In this document: positions 19,006 to 28,040 of the stretch, piece by piece
Layout: the number at the start of each line of letters is the position of its first letter
Numbering within the stretch: the stretch's first letter is position 1
Assembly (NCBI RefSeq): GCF_016031655.1
Contig: NZ_JACCHQ010000008.1
Location: 186,001-250,000 of the forward strand
DNA from: Bradyrhizobium glycinis
GTDB taxonomy: Bacteria > Pseudomonadota > Alphaproteobacteria > Rhizobiales > Xanthobacteraceae
Reading direction: 5' to 3'
Length of the DNA: 64,000 bases
Position numbers and translations under genes: made by a program
Notes under the pieces: generated by a model
Told to the model about the DNA's origin: nothing
The model's input: only the letters and a program-made list of their open reading frames with translations
Database searches by the model: none

Positions 19006-19760
19006 TGTTCTCCTCCCGCTTGTTGACCTTCGACAGTGCAGGATGGCGCGCATGAGGCTGCGCGTTTGGGTCATGCCACATCAGTTAGGTGGACCTGACT
19101 GCGCATGCCTCTCCTGTTCACTAACCATCGCACACGCCACACGCCGAGGCGGCTGTTCATCACTTCATCCTGTGAAAGCTCAGGCATATTCGAAAACGAT
19201 TTGCGGTAGCTTCACATCGTCGTTGAGTGAATGCTCAAACCTCCATTGGTGCAAGCGATGTAATCCGACAGTCGCACTGTCCCAACGCGCATCATTCTTT
19301 CATCTGATTGTCTTCAGAGGCGAAGTTTATTTATTGGCATAAAGGCTCGTTGCTCAAATGGACTGCGTCGGCCCATGGCCCTTGCCGATTATTTCCAAAT
19401 ATTTGTTGGCAGGTCGGGCATCAGAGGGAAACCGGACCTAGCCGAACCGCGGCTTCATCGACGCGAATGGCCCGAGGCTGCCTAGCCTGATGCTCACCCA
19501 AGCGCGGCTGTCGAGAGTAGACCGGAAGGGGCTCGCAACGGTGTCGACCGCCGATTTTGGGCCCAAACCCGAAGTGATAACCAGCATTGAGCGGGCAGTG
19601 GCCTATGTTCTTGCCTTTCAGTTCTTTGCACCGTCGGATACTTCCGAGAATAAGGCATGCCGGGCGACAGCCAGTCTCGATCCAGGCGAGCGGCATTGTC
19701 GATAGCCGCCACAATATTTGCCTGTAGGAAAGGCAGAAGCGGCATAGCAATCCGGTTGCA
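19006..19760. other. Gene-poor stretch, nothing recognised
   Basis: About 755 bases with lower GC than the flanks and no convincing gene on either strand. The readable frames are short, Arg/Ser/Ala-rich and lack ribosome sites. It marks the left edge of the accessory region that runs to about 24.1 kb. Confidence 0.5.
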
Positions 19761-20517
19761 CTAGGCCGACCTTCCCGTAGACCAGAGGATAGCGTTAGTA
19801 AGGATTTTCTGGCAGCGCGGATCCTGCCAGACCGACGCCTCGTGGCCAAGCGCCGAATAGAATACTCGCCCGCCACCGTAAAATCGTTTCTTGGCGAGCG
19901 GCCAACCATAGAAGCGTTGATGCACACCGGCCTTATTGAGGTCCACCGAACTCTGGTCGAGGCGCAGGAGCACGCGTGATCCACGATAGTCGAAGTCGCT
20001 GATCTGGTAGATTTCATCGTTCAACTGCAACGAATTCCCCAGAAACGCCACCAGTGGATCTGCAACATCAGCCACCTCGATGGTCACACTCTGATGCCAG
20101 GGATGACCGTTGAAGTAGCCGCCGATCAGATCGAGATAGTCTGGCCAAGTGTAGAATGTGTCCGTGGCCGAGTGAACGCCGAGAAAGCCACGGCCCGAGC
20201 GCACAAAGTTGAGAAGTGCTATCTTTTGGGCGCCGCTCATCGGAATTTCACCGCTTGTGTAGAACATCACAGCGGCGTACCGCTCGAGGTTTCCGGTCGA
20301 AAATTCAGACAAGTCTTCCGTTGCAATGACTTCGAAGGCACCGGAAATCCTTCCAAGCTGCGTCAGGATTGCTTCGGAAAGTGGTATGACATCGTGCCGA
20401 TAGCCGGCCGAGTATGTGAAATAGAGGACACGTTCTGGCGGGCGCTCTGCACGCGCGCCGAGCGGTCGGATTTGCCGCCGCGCTGTTGACGAGTGCGATG
20501 AACTCGCGTCGCGTCAC
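19761..20517 (-). pseudogene. ThuA-like secreted protein, frameshifted after its signal sequence
   Basis: The main frame reads from VLYFTYSAGYRHDVIPLSE to ALGHEASVWQDPRCQKIL and matches the ThuA (class-I glutamine-amidotransferase-like) fold, with FLGVHSATDTFY and HPWHQSVTIEV as family stretches. This frame has no ATG, GTG or TTG before TTG 20312, which would delete the first strand. The natural start is GTG 20517, after GGGAGAGG, giving TRREFIALVNSAAA, a Tat/Sec-type leader. That leader lies in another frame, and the switch is needed near 20475-20485. It is therefore broken, or the assembly has an indel. ThuA proteins act in sugar utilisation. Confidence 0.75.
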
Positions 20518-20749
20518 AATCCTCTCCCGATGCTTAACCGGCCAGAAAAAGCTTAACACATGTCAGCGCGCCGCGCGACCTGCGACGCCGCCCTACGCCC
20601 GCGGTTCAATTTGATAGCCTCGACTTGGCAATGTCGCTTAATGGCCCGAATGCGAAGTCTAAGCGGATCGCCAAACAGCCTGCTTATCGGAGGAGACCAG
20701 AACGGCGATGCCTCCGCAAGCACTAGCCTCTGCGTTCGCAGCCGGTAGT

Positions 20750-21496
20750 TCATGGGCGTGCGACAAGCAACGGCAGCACGTTTGCGCCGCCCGCCATGAG
20801 CGGATTCGACGGCTCGAAATGTCCCCGCAATTCTCGCTTCCGGACGAGTGAGCGCGCACCGAGAAACGCCTCCTTCAGGCTAATGGCATTCCGGAGCGCG
20901 CGATTGAAAAAAGCGTCGCCAAAATAAGTCCACTTGGCCTTGTCCTGGCAGCCGAACGATGGATGCTTGGCATCGGCCGCGGTGATGACCAGCACATCGG
21001 GGTTTGCCAGACGCGGGATAAAAATCCCAGAATAACAAGCCGAGATGACCACCACCTTGTGTCGCACACCTGTCTTCGCGAGCATGTCGCGGAGCCGAGA
21101 TGGCGTGAGCGTTTCTGTGAGCCGCCCCGCCTTGATTGCAAGGCCATCAGGAGAGCCATGCGAGGTGAGAATCAAAAAGAGAACACCTTTCTCTGCGTCC
21201 AAGCGGTTGGCTGCCGTCTGCAACGACTTGGTCAGAGCTTCGATTGTTGCACTTCCGCCATTCTTGGAATTGTACTCCACGATAATCGGGCCAGTCTCGA
21301 AACGGCTGGCCACGACCCGAGCCGCACCGATCGCCTCGGATCTAAACACGCCTTGATCGCCGTACAGTCCAAAGGACACCACGCCAACCTTTCTGGCGTC
21401 CTCAACAGCACCTACCGGCGCAACCGCCGGCCAGATGGTCAGAAAAAAAGCGACGAGCGGGGCGCCGAGCCGCCTGATCGAGGACCTGGAGGTCAT
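20750..21496 (-). CDS. Secreted peptidase C13-like (legumain/caspase-fold) cysteine protease
   Basis: 248 residues from ATG 21496. The signal peptide runs through LVAFFLTIWPAVAPVGA. The catalytic pair is His113 in LILTSHGSPDG and Cys154 in VVVISACYSGIFIP, the pattern of clan CD peptidases (C13/legumain, caspases, gingipain). An in-frame extension to 21685 lacks a ribosome site and would bury the signal peptide. Likely periplasmic or outer-membrane processing. Target unknown. It is isolated in the low-GC accessory stretch. Confidence 0.75.
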   Translation of the reverse strand: MTSRSSIRRLGAPLVAFFLTIWPAVAPVGAVEDARKVGVVSFGLYGDQGVFRSEAIGAARVVASRFETGPIIVEYNSKNGGSATIEALTKSLQTAANRLDAEKGVLFLILTSHGSPDGLAIKAGRLTETLTPSRLRDMLAKTGVRHKVVVISACYSGIFIPRLANPDVLVITAADAKHPSFGCQDKAKWTYFGDAFFNRALRNAISLKEAFLGARSLVRKRELRGHFEPSNPLMAGGANVLPLLVARP

Positions 21497-21689
21497 CGCG
21501 AACCTCGTTTCGAGATCGCCGCTACAGTACTGCGGTTCAACATAAAATAGCGGAAAGCCAGCGCGCGCATGGGTCGGGATATGGCCCGGAGCCGAAGGTC
21601 CCTTGGGCGTTGGCGGCTTCCGTTGTGGGGCGTAGAGGACGCTGCGGAGGTCAGCCACGGGTGGACGGTTGCCGCGCGATTGCAAGCCT

Positions 21690-21881
21690 TTAGCTGATAA
21701 TCTGCTTGACCTTGATGCCGCGCAAGGTCTCGATGCAGTCAGCTACCAAATGCAAGAGCTCTTGCCGCTTTATGCTTTTCACCTGACGACCTTCCATATT
21801 GATGAGAATGTATCTCGCCATGTCGTAGGCGACTTCAAACTGCGATTTTCCGGTAACCTCGACATCGATTCTTTCAGTCAT
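21690..21881 (-). CDS. Small hypothetical protein, 63 residues
   Basis: MTERIDVEVTGKSQFEV followed by a helix-rich C-terminus ending GIKVKQIIS. The ATG at 21881 has GGGGAG about 5 bases upstream, which supports translation. The acidic/basic mix has no membrane segment. I do not recognise a family. It lies upstream of the C13 peptidase on the same strand, with a 190-base gap. Confidence 0.6.
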   Translation of the reverse strand: MTERIDVEVTGKSQFEVAYDMARYILINMEGRQVKSIKRQELLHLVADCIETLRGIKVKQIIS

Positions 21882-22129
21882 TTCGCTCCCCGCTAGTTGT
21901 AATTGGAAAGCAGAAGCCTATTGGAAAGCGCGTGGCCAAGTCGAGTCTGTCTTCCTTTGCGGTTACATCATATCGGCCTGAACGTCCGCTGGCGCCGCAA
22001 CCTCGAACGGTAAGGTGGTTCGCGGTTCAACGTATGGAACTCTACCCATTTCTTGGGCATATCGTTTGACGTGCTAGAGCTAAGTTAGTGGGTATTGCAG
22101 CTTGGTCCAGTGACGGAGTGGTGGGGATT

Positions 22130-22423
22130 ATGCCGATAAACAAGATGCCGGATTATCCCTCGTATATTGGCTATTGGCTTCTTTGGCTGGCTGCGGGTTT
22201 CGTCGTTTGGCTCTTTAGCATTGCGCTATTCTGGTCTGGACACTGGATCATTGGCGTTATCGCTATTCTCGCGACCATCGCTCTCTACTTCCGTCACGGA
22301 ATGGCAATCGCAAAGCAGCGGGAACGATGGCTGCGGTTTTCGTACGGCGCCCGCTATCGGCGGTATTTTCTCCGAGCGCGTTTCGGCACGGCTTCTCTGT
22401 TTCGAAGTCGCAATGTGAGCTGA
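22130..22423 (+). CDS. Small two-helix membrane protein, unrecognised
   Basis: 97 residues from ATG 22130 (MPINKMPDYPSYIGYW), with a G-rich sequence just before the ATG. Two hydrophobic spans (GYWLLWLAAGFVVWLFSIALF and WIIGVIAILATIALYF) are followed by an Arg-rich tail, so an inner-membrane protein with a cytoplasmic tail is plausible. No family recognised. Confidence 0.45.
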   Translation: MPINKMPDYPSYIGYWLLWLAAGFVVWLFSIALFWSGHWIIGVIAILATIALYFRHGMAIAKQRERWLRFSYGARYRRYFLRARFGTASLFRSRNVS

Positions 22424-22663
22424 TCCGGCGCAACTCAGACTTCCGCTTCTGGCCCTAAGCCGAGCTCGCTTGAAGACGTGTCATGTAGGCTCTCAGAGGC
22501 AGACCGGACGCCGATTCAGTTTGGCGTCTACCGCCGCTTGTGACCCAGAGCGAAAACTCGGTCGTTCGGTCAGTGCGGTGTCCCTGAGGGAGTGGACGGG
22601 CCAGTTGCCGGCATGGTCCCATCATGCCTAAAATGCAAGATGTTCGGAGCAGGTGGTGACGCA

Positions 22664-23212
22664 ATGAGCGATGACCGTTGGTACTACTTCCTGTCTATTG
22701 AAAAGGACTTTTTGCGCACCATCGACTTTGTCGAACTTCACCCAGATAACGGTACGGCATTTTCGAACGAGTATGCAAAACTTCTGTTGTTGATCGGTAG
22801 CGAAGTCGACGTAATTGCGAAGATGCTCTGTAACCGAGAGGCTGCTGGTCAGAACGCCAGCAACATCATCCACTATCAGGCCATCCTCACGGCGCGGTTC
22901 GCCGGTCTACACCAGATTGGGATCGACATCCCGAGATACAGGCGAAAAGTTCAACCGTGGCTGAGCTGGGACCCGGCCAACCCGATACCGCCCATCTGGT
23001 GGACCGCTCACAACAAGGTCAAGCATGAGCGCGACACCAACTTCTGGCGAGCCAATCAGCAGAACACACTTGAAGCGATCTGCGGGCTGCTTGCTCTCCT
23101 ACTGTATTGGTTCAAAGATGAAGGACATCTTCAACCATATCCAGAGCTGCTGAATTTCGGATTTCCTGAGTTTCTTGTGAGTCATGGAGGCCAGAAGCCT
23201 CCTGGCGCATGA
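22664..23212 (+). CDS. Unrecognised cytoplasmic protein, 182 residues
   Basis: The ATG at 22664 (MSDDRWYYFLSIEKDFL) has AGGTGG about 8 bases upstream. All-alpha character is likely. The stretch PPIWWTAHNKVKHERDTNF, followed by a hydrophobic helix (AICGLLALLLYWF), is typical of a family of accessory-genome proteins that recall HEPN-type helical domains. I see no proper R-x4-6-H catalytic motif. Codon use is less GC-rich than in the flanking core genes. Confidence 0.6.
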   Translation: MSDDRWYYFLSIEKDFLRTIDFVELHPDNGTAFSNEYAKLLLLIGSEVDVIAKMLCNREAAGQNASNIIHYQAILTARFAGLHQIGIDIPRYRRKVQPWLSWDPANPIPPIWWTAHNKVKHERDTNFWRANQQNTLEAICGLLALLLYWFKDEGHLQPYPELLNFGFPEFLVSHGGQKPPGA

Positions 23213-23447
23213 ACAAACGCCTCCCTGAGAGGAGCGGACGGCGAGTGAACGTCGGCTATTGGCCCTTAGCCGAGCAAAGTTGACCCGTTACGATGTCGGG
23301 TGTCGGCGGCAGAACGGAAGCTGCGCCGCGCTTGCCCTGACCGCTGCTTGTGCCCCGAAGGAGACCACGTCGTGTTCGCGAGCGAGCGTTGATCAATCAG
23401 CACAACCCGATATATAGCAGCAGCCAGTCGGCGGATGAAGAGATGTC

Positions 23448-23798
23448 ATGAACAGCCAGGAATTCGTTGAAGCCATCAAGCGCTATGTGGGGGATGCCGC
23501 AATAGAAGATACAGTAGCCCTCCTGAATAACCCTCCGGGCAGAAACGTGCCACGCGAACAGCGCATGCGCTCGGAATGGTACAAAAGCCTGCGAGCGGGA
23601 GACGCCGATAACGTCAATGGCGTAATTGCGATAGCAGTCCATCAAACGCTGTTCGGGCTTTTGGCGGTGCTCGACGGCGTGCGATCCGTCGACAATGAAG
23701 GGGGACGCTTCGAGCTAACCTATGTTGGTTCGACGCGGGTTGTGCTCAATGATCAGCAGGCCATAAGTCTACACGATCTCTTAAACGCCTCGAATTGA
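23448..23798 (+). CDS. Unrecognised protein, 116 residues
   Basis: It starts MNSQEFVEAIKRYVGDAA and ends LNDQQAISLHDLLNASN. A central hydrophobic helix (NGVIAIAVHQTLFGLLAVLDGV) is followed by a beta-like segment (GRFELTYVGSTRVVLN). The pattern is like small immunity-type or DUF proteins of accessory regions, but I cannot name a family. The ribosome site (GAAGAG) is modest. Confidence 0.5.
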   Translation: MNSQEFVEAIKRYVGDAAIEDTVALLNNPPGRNVPREQRMRSEWYKSLRAGDADNVNGVIAIAVHQTLFGLLAVLDGVRSVDNEGGRFELTYVGSTRVVLNDQQAISLHDLLNASN

Positions 23799-24118
23799 TA
23801 TCTGCTCGGCGTGCCACGAGTATCGTTTACTTCCTCGTATCGGTCAGGGGCAAAGTCCGCTTCTGGCCCTCAGCGGACACGCACATCTGTACCGCCAATG
23901 CACGTTTTCGAGCGGAAAGCGGACGTCGCTGTGCCTGCATCGCTGCCGACGGATTTTGAGCACGCGCGCCCAGCTCGACAAGTGTTTTGCCCGACGTGTC
24001 AACCGCATGTCGGCCGCAATTGTCGTCACCCGTGCCGCTCGAAAAATCCCTTATTGATCAAGGTGCCTTCTACTGTGCATGGGGTTGTTTTCGACCTTTT
24101 TCGTTCGAGGCCCCCCGA
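23799..24118. other. Non-coding end of the accessory stretch with GTCCGCTT...AGCGGAC repeat
   Basis: No convincing gene. Around 23857 it contains GTCCGCTTCTGGCCCTCAGCGGAC-like sequence. Related pieces occur near 22440 (CCGCTTCTGGCCCTAAGCCGAG) and 23252 (GGCTATTGGCCCTTAGCCGAG). This is a short palindromic element found between genes in rhizobial genomes. Confidence 0.55.
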
Positions 24119-24931
24119 TCAATCGCTGTCCCAGCCGCTACCCTTGATCCCCGCATTCGCGTAGACAATGCCGCCATCGACGGCGATGGTCGCGCCGACC
24201 ACGTAATCGCCGGCGCGCGAGGCGAGATAGATCGCGGCGCCCGCCATGTCCTCGTCGGTGCCGATGCGGCCCGCGGGCACGCGCGTTGCGACCTCGTCGC
24301 CGTGGTCGCGCGCGGCGCGGTTCATGTCGGATTTGAACGGGCCCGGCGCGATCGCGGTGACCACGACATGGTCGGGGATCAGCTTCACCGCCATGCGCCT
24401 CGTCAGATGGATCAGCCCGGCCTTGCTCGCGGCGTAGGAATAGGTCTCCATCGGATTGACGAAGATGCCGTCGATCGAGGCGATGTTGATCACTTTCGCC
24501 GGGCGCTCTGCGCTCGCCGCCGCACGCAACGGACCGGCCAGCGCCTTGGTCAGGAAAAACGGCGCCTTGACGTTGAGGTTCATCACCTTGTCCCAGCCGC
24601 TCTCCGGGAATTCGTCGAACTCGGCGCCCCAGGCCGCGCCCGCATTGTTGACCAGGATGTCGAGCCTGGGCTCCAGCTTGATGATCTCGCCGGCGAGCCT
24701 GTTGCAGCCTTCGATGCTCGAGATGTCGATCGGCAGCGCGATGCATTCGCCGTCATATTGCGCGCTGAGCTCCTTGGCGGTCTCCTCGCATGGTCCGGCC
24801 TTGCGCGCGGTGATGTAGACCTTTGCCGCGCCGGCGCTGAGAAATCCCGCCGCGATCATCTTGCCGATGCCGCGCGAGCCGCCGGTCACCAGCGCGACGC
24901 GGCCTTTGAGCGAGAACAGATCGTTGAACAT
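24119..24931 (-). CDS. Short-chain dehydrogenase/reductase (SDR)
   Basis: 270 residues from ATG 24931 (MFNDLFSLKGRVALVTGG). The Rossmann motif GGSRGIGK is near residue 18, NNAGAAWG near 92, the active-site YSYAASK (Tyr-x3-Lys) is present, and the C-terminal strand ends GATIAVDGGIVYANAG. NAD(P)-dependent oxidoreductase of the classical type, substrate not assigned. A 95-base gap separates it from the deacetylase upstream on the same strand. Confidence 0.88.
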   Translation of the reverse strand: MFNDLFSLKGRVALVTGGSRGIGKMIAAGFLSAGAAKVYITARKAGPCEETAKELSAQYDGECIALPIDISSIEGCNRLAGEIIKLEPRLDILVNNAGAAWGAEFDEFPESGWDKVMNLNVKAPFFLTKALAGPLRAAASAERPAKVINIASIDGIFVNPMETYSYAASKAGLIHLTRRMAVKLIPDHVVVTAIAPGPFKSDMNRAARDHGDEVATRVPAGRIGTDEDMAGAAIYLASRAGDYVVGATIAVDGGIVYANAGIKGSGWDSD

Positions 24932-25026
24932 GCGTTCCTCCCTTGGTTGCCGCTGGTTGTGGTCGGAGCGGGGAGGGGAGTCAAGGAAGGCGCGCTTGTC
25001 CTCGACGACTGCGGAGAATGCAGCAG

Positions 25027-26085
25027 CTACGCCGCCGCGATGCGGCGGAAACCGTTCCACATCGCGGTCGCGGCGCCCGAGGTCAGCACCGGCAGGATCC
25101 GCGCGTCCTGATAATTGCCGTTGAGCGAGACGCGGGGCAGCGCCGTCATCTGGCCGGCGTTCTCCGCGAACAGCATGCCGGGCCGCGTCGTCACCGCGGT
25201 CTTGAAACCGGCGGACGCGGCAAGGGCGAATTCGCGCGCGCCCGCGGCGTCGCGGTCGCCATAGGGATAGGCGAGGTGCAGCACGGGGCGCTCCAGCGCC
25301 TGCTCGATCCGCGCGCGGCTTGCGGCCATCTCCTGCGCGGCGATGTCTTCCGCCTGCTTGGCGAGGTTGCAATGGCTGACACTGTGTGCGCCGATCGTGA
25401 CCAGCGGATCGGCGGCAAAGGACTTGAGCTCGGCCCAGGACAGGCAGAGGCTGCGGCACAAAGCTTCCATGTCGACGCCGTAAGTCCTGCACAGTGCCCC
25501 GATCTCGCGCGCAAGATCGTGCTCGCCAGGCAGCGCACGCAGCCAGTCGTGCAGGCGGTCGAACGCCGCCTGCTTCGCCGCTAGCGTGCTCGCATCGAGC
25601 CGCAGGGCGGAATTGCCGATCTGCACCTCGATCTGCTCGGTCTTGGCGATCACGGCCTCCAGCGCCGTCCACCACAATCGCCCGGTGCCGTCGGCAAAAT
25701 CGCTCGCGACATAGACCGCCAGCGGCGCGTCAAATTCGCGCAGCACCGGCAGAGCATAATCGAGATTGTCGCGGTAGCCGTCGTCGAGGGTGAAGGCGGC
25801 GAAGCGGCGGTCGAACCGGCCCTGCACCAGCCGCTCATGCAGCTCGTCCATGCTGACGATGTCGATGTCGCGCGAGCGCAAATGGCACAGCGTGGCGCGC
25901 AGGAAGTCGGGGGTGACCTCGAGATGCCGGTTCGGCTGGAACGCGGCCTCGCGCGCCGGCCGCACGTGGTGCAGCATGAAAATGGCGCCGACGCCTGACA
26001 AAAGCGGGCGCAACAGGTGGTGGGCCCCGCTGAAATAGAGTGCTCCCAGCCCGGCGCGGATGACGTTGTTACGCAGTTGTTTCAT
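25027..26085 (-). CDS. Polysaccharide deacetylase (NodB-fold)
   Basis: 352 residues from ATG 26085 (MKQLRNNVIRAG). The NodB-like metal motif is FTLDDGYRDN, with a second motif HSVSHCNLAKQ and the C-terminal LAYPYGDRDAAGAREFAL. The N-terminal hydrophobic part (GALYFSGAHHLLRPLLSG) suggests membrane association. It removes acyl groups from surface glycans. The exact target cannot be told. Confidence 0.85.
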   Translation of the reverse strand: MKQLRNNVIRAGLGALYFSGAHHLLRPLLSGVGAIFMLHHVRPAREAAFQPNRHLEVTPDFLRATLCHLRSRDIDIVSMDELHERLVQGRFDRRFAAFTLDDGYRDNLDYALPVLREFDAPLAVYVASDFADGTGRLWWTALEAVIAKTEQIEVQIGNSALRLDASTLAAKQAAFDRLHDWLRALPGEHDLAREIGALCRTYGVDMEALCRSLCLSWAELKSFAADPLVTIGAHSVSHCNLAKQAEDIAAQEMAASRARIEQALERPVLHLAYPYGDRDAAGAREFALAASAGFKTAVTTRPGMLFAENAGQMTALPRVSLNGNYQDARILPVLTSGAATAMWNGFRRIAAA

Positions 26086-26248
26086 GACCGGGTGGGGACT
26101 TTGGCATTCCACCCTCAACTTACGGAAGAACCCTTGAAGAAAAAGTTATTCCAATTGTCCCACCCGGGCCTTGGGAACAGGGGCATTTCCGGTTTGACAG
26201 CCTGCCAAGGGTTTGTTTTGTCTCCGTTTCCAGAGTTCGGGTCGTCGA

Positions 26249-27643
26249 ATGCAGAAGCTTTTCTCGTGGGCCAGCAAATGGTGGCCGGGGCTGATCCCCC
26301 TTGCCGTCATGTGGGGATTTGCGGCCTGGAATAATACCTTACCGGTCGAGGCCGATCTGTCGGCCCGCAGCTCGGCTGCGCTGAAGGACACCGTTCTGGA
26401 CAAGACCCGGATCACGGTCGACGGCCGCGACGTCAGCCTGGCCGCGGACGCCTTCTCCGAGGAGGGGCGCCGCGACGCCGTGATGGCGGTCGAAACCGTC
26501 CCCGGCGTGCGGCTGGTCGATGACCGGACCCGCCTCGTTCCCGAGGCCAAGCCCTTCGTCTGGAACGCCGAGCGCGACGTGGTGCGGGTGACGCTGTCGG
26601 GCTCCGCGCCGCTGCCGTCCATGAAGGCCCGGCTGACCGAGGCGGCCCGAAAGGAAGTCGGCGGCGTCGAGGTTGCCGACCAGATGGGGCTGGCGCGCGG
26701 GGCGCCACCTCGCTTCGAAGCCGCCGCGATGCTGCTGCTGGATCAGATCGGCAAGCTGAAGGACGGCAAGATCACGATCACGGACACCAAGGTGAATCTG
26801 TCGGGCATGGCGCGTGAGCTCGGCGGCCGTGAGGCGATCGCGGCTGCGCTGAAGAACCTGCCTGAGGGTTTTTCGATTGCGGCCAACGAGATCAAGGCGC
26901 CGCCATACATCTTCCAGGCCTACAAGGATCCGGTGGCCGCGACGGTGACGCTGACCGGCTACGTTCCGGACAACAACGTCCACGCGGCGATCGCCACCAG
27001 CGCCTCGCGAAAGTTCTTCACCGAAAAGGTCGTCGACAATCTCAAGGCCAGCATCGGCGCACCCGGCTCCTTCAGCACGGCTGTTATCGCCGCGCTCGGC
27101 GCGCTGTCGCGGCTGTCGACCGGCACGCTCGTCGTCTCCGACCGCGAGGTGAAGCTCTCGGGCGATGCGCTCTACGAGGGCGCCGCGAACGAGATCCGCG
27201 CGGGTCTCGGCAAGGACTTCCCGAAGAACTGGCAGTACAAGCCGGAGATCACGGTGAAGCCCGCCGCTGGCCCGGTCGACGGCACCGTGTGCCAGCAATT
27301 GTTCTCGGAGCTTCTGACCAAGGGCAAGATCCGCTTCGCGAACAAGCGGGCGGACATCGATCCTGACTCGGCCGGCATCCTCGATCGCCTCATCGAGACC
27401 GCGCTGCGCTGTCCCACCACAAATATCGAGGTCGCCGGACATACCGACGCCGATGGCGAGGACTCCTTCAACCAGGCCCTTTCGGAAAAGCGCGCGCAGG
27501 CAGTGATCGACCATCTGATCAAGGCTGGCCTTCCCGCCAGCCGCTTCACCGCGGTCGGCCATGGCAGCACGCAGCCGGTCGCCGGCAACGACACCGATGA
27601 AGGCAAGGCGCAGAACCGCCGCATCGAATTTCTGGTGAGGTGA
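26249..27643 (+). CDS. OmpA-family protein with N-terminal membrane anchor
   Basis: 464 residues from ATG 26249. It has one N-terminal transmembrane segment (WPGLIPLAVMWGFAAW). Repeated BON-like segments of about 80-90 residues follow (ITVDGRDVSLAADAFSEEGR, ITDTKVNLSGMARELGGREA, VSDREVKLSGDALYEGAANE). The C-terminal OmpA peptidoglycan-binding domain contains EVAGHTDADGEDSFNQALSEKRAQ. The layout suggests a periplasmic bridge between inner membrane and peptidoglycan. TTGACA at 26194-26199 may be its -35 box. Confidence 0.82.
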   Translation: MQKLFSWASKWWPGLIPLAVMWGFAAWNNTLPVEADLSARSSAALKDTVLDKTRITVDGRDVSLAADAFSEEGRRDAVMAVETVPGVRLVDDRTRLVPEAKPFVWNAERDVVRVTLSGSAPLPSMKARLTEAARKEVGGVEVADQMGLARGAPPRFEAAAMLLLDQIGKLKDGKITITDTKVNLSGMARELGGREAIAAALKNLPEGFSIAANEIKAPPYIFQAYKDPVAATVTLTGYVPDNNVHAAIATSASRKFFTEKVVDNLKASIGAPGSFSTAVIAALGALSRLSTGTLVVSDREVKLSGDALYEGAANEIRAGLGKDFPKNWQYKPEITVKPAAGPVDGTVCQQLFSELLTKGKIRFANKRADIDPDSAGILDRLIETALRCPTTNIEVAGHTDADGEDSFNQALSEKRAQAVIDHLIKAGLPASRFTAVGHGSTQPVAGNDTDEGKAQNRRIEFLVR

Positions 27644-27645
27644 CG

Positions 27646-27942
27646 ATGCCCTATCTCGTCTCGTTCCATCTGGGCTGGCTGATCGGCTCGCTGCTGCTGG
27701 GCTTCTGCATGGGCTGGATCTCGGTGGTCCAGCGCGGCAACGGCACCTCGAAGGTGACCGCGCGGTGGCTCGCAGTGCTTGCCGCCGCCCTGGTCGCGAT
27801 CGCTCTCGCCCATGTGGTCCCCGGTCGCTTCGGCTACTGGCTCGACCTCGGCCTGATCATGTTCGCCTGCTACCTCGTCGGCTGCACCATCGGAGCGTGG
27901 CTGCGCGATCGCGTGGTCGCGCGCAGCATGCGGGCAGGCTGA
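27646..27942 (+). CDS. Small membrane protein downstream of the OmpA-family gene
   Basis: 98 residues, starting 2 bases after the OmpA-family stop. Three hydrophobic spans (VSFHLGWLIGSLLLGFCMGW, WLAVLAAALVAIALAHVV and a third ending in LVGCTIGAWL). The coupling implies a shared function with the OmpA-like protein. No family recognised. Confidence 0.7.
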   Translation: MPYLVSFHLGWLIGSLLLGFCMGWISVVQRGNGTSKVTARWLAVLAAALVAIALAHVVPGRFGYWLDLGLIMFACYLVGCTIGAWLRDRVVARSMRAG

Positions 27943-28005
27943 AGCCCGCGGTCGATCCCCTTACTTCCACTCGATGGTCATGAAGCGTCGGAGAAAGACA
28001 GGCGC

Positions 28006-28034
28006 TTGACAATAATACGTACGTACGTATTATT
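28006..28034 (+). promoter_or_regulatory. Promoter fused to a perfect 24-bp TetR operator palindrome
   Basis: TTGACA (28006-28011), a 16-base spacer and TATTAT (28028-28033) form a near-ideal promoter. From 28011 to 28034 lies a perfect palindrome with half-site AATAATACGTAC, which covers the spacer and the -10. A TetR dimer there would exclude RNA polymerase. The predicted transcript start (about 28040) is at or next to the ATG at 28041, so the message is probably leaderless. Confidence 0.85.
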
Positions 28035-28040
28035 CAGTTT

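Noticed and set aside
21497..21685. Longer start for the C13 peptidase
   Set aside because: The in-frame extension is Pro/Arg-rich with no ribosome site and would place the signal peptide internally.
22592..22663. Upstream start of the unknown 182-residue protein
   Set aside because: ATG 22664 has a better ribosome site, and the extension lacks coding character.
24932..25675. N-terminal extension of the SDR gene into the deacetylase region
   Set aside because: The extension is antisense-like Arg/Ala-rich sequence that overlaps the deacetylase in another frame. The SDR starts normally at 24931 with the Rossmann motif.
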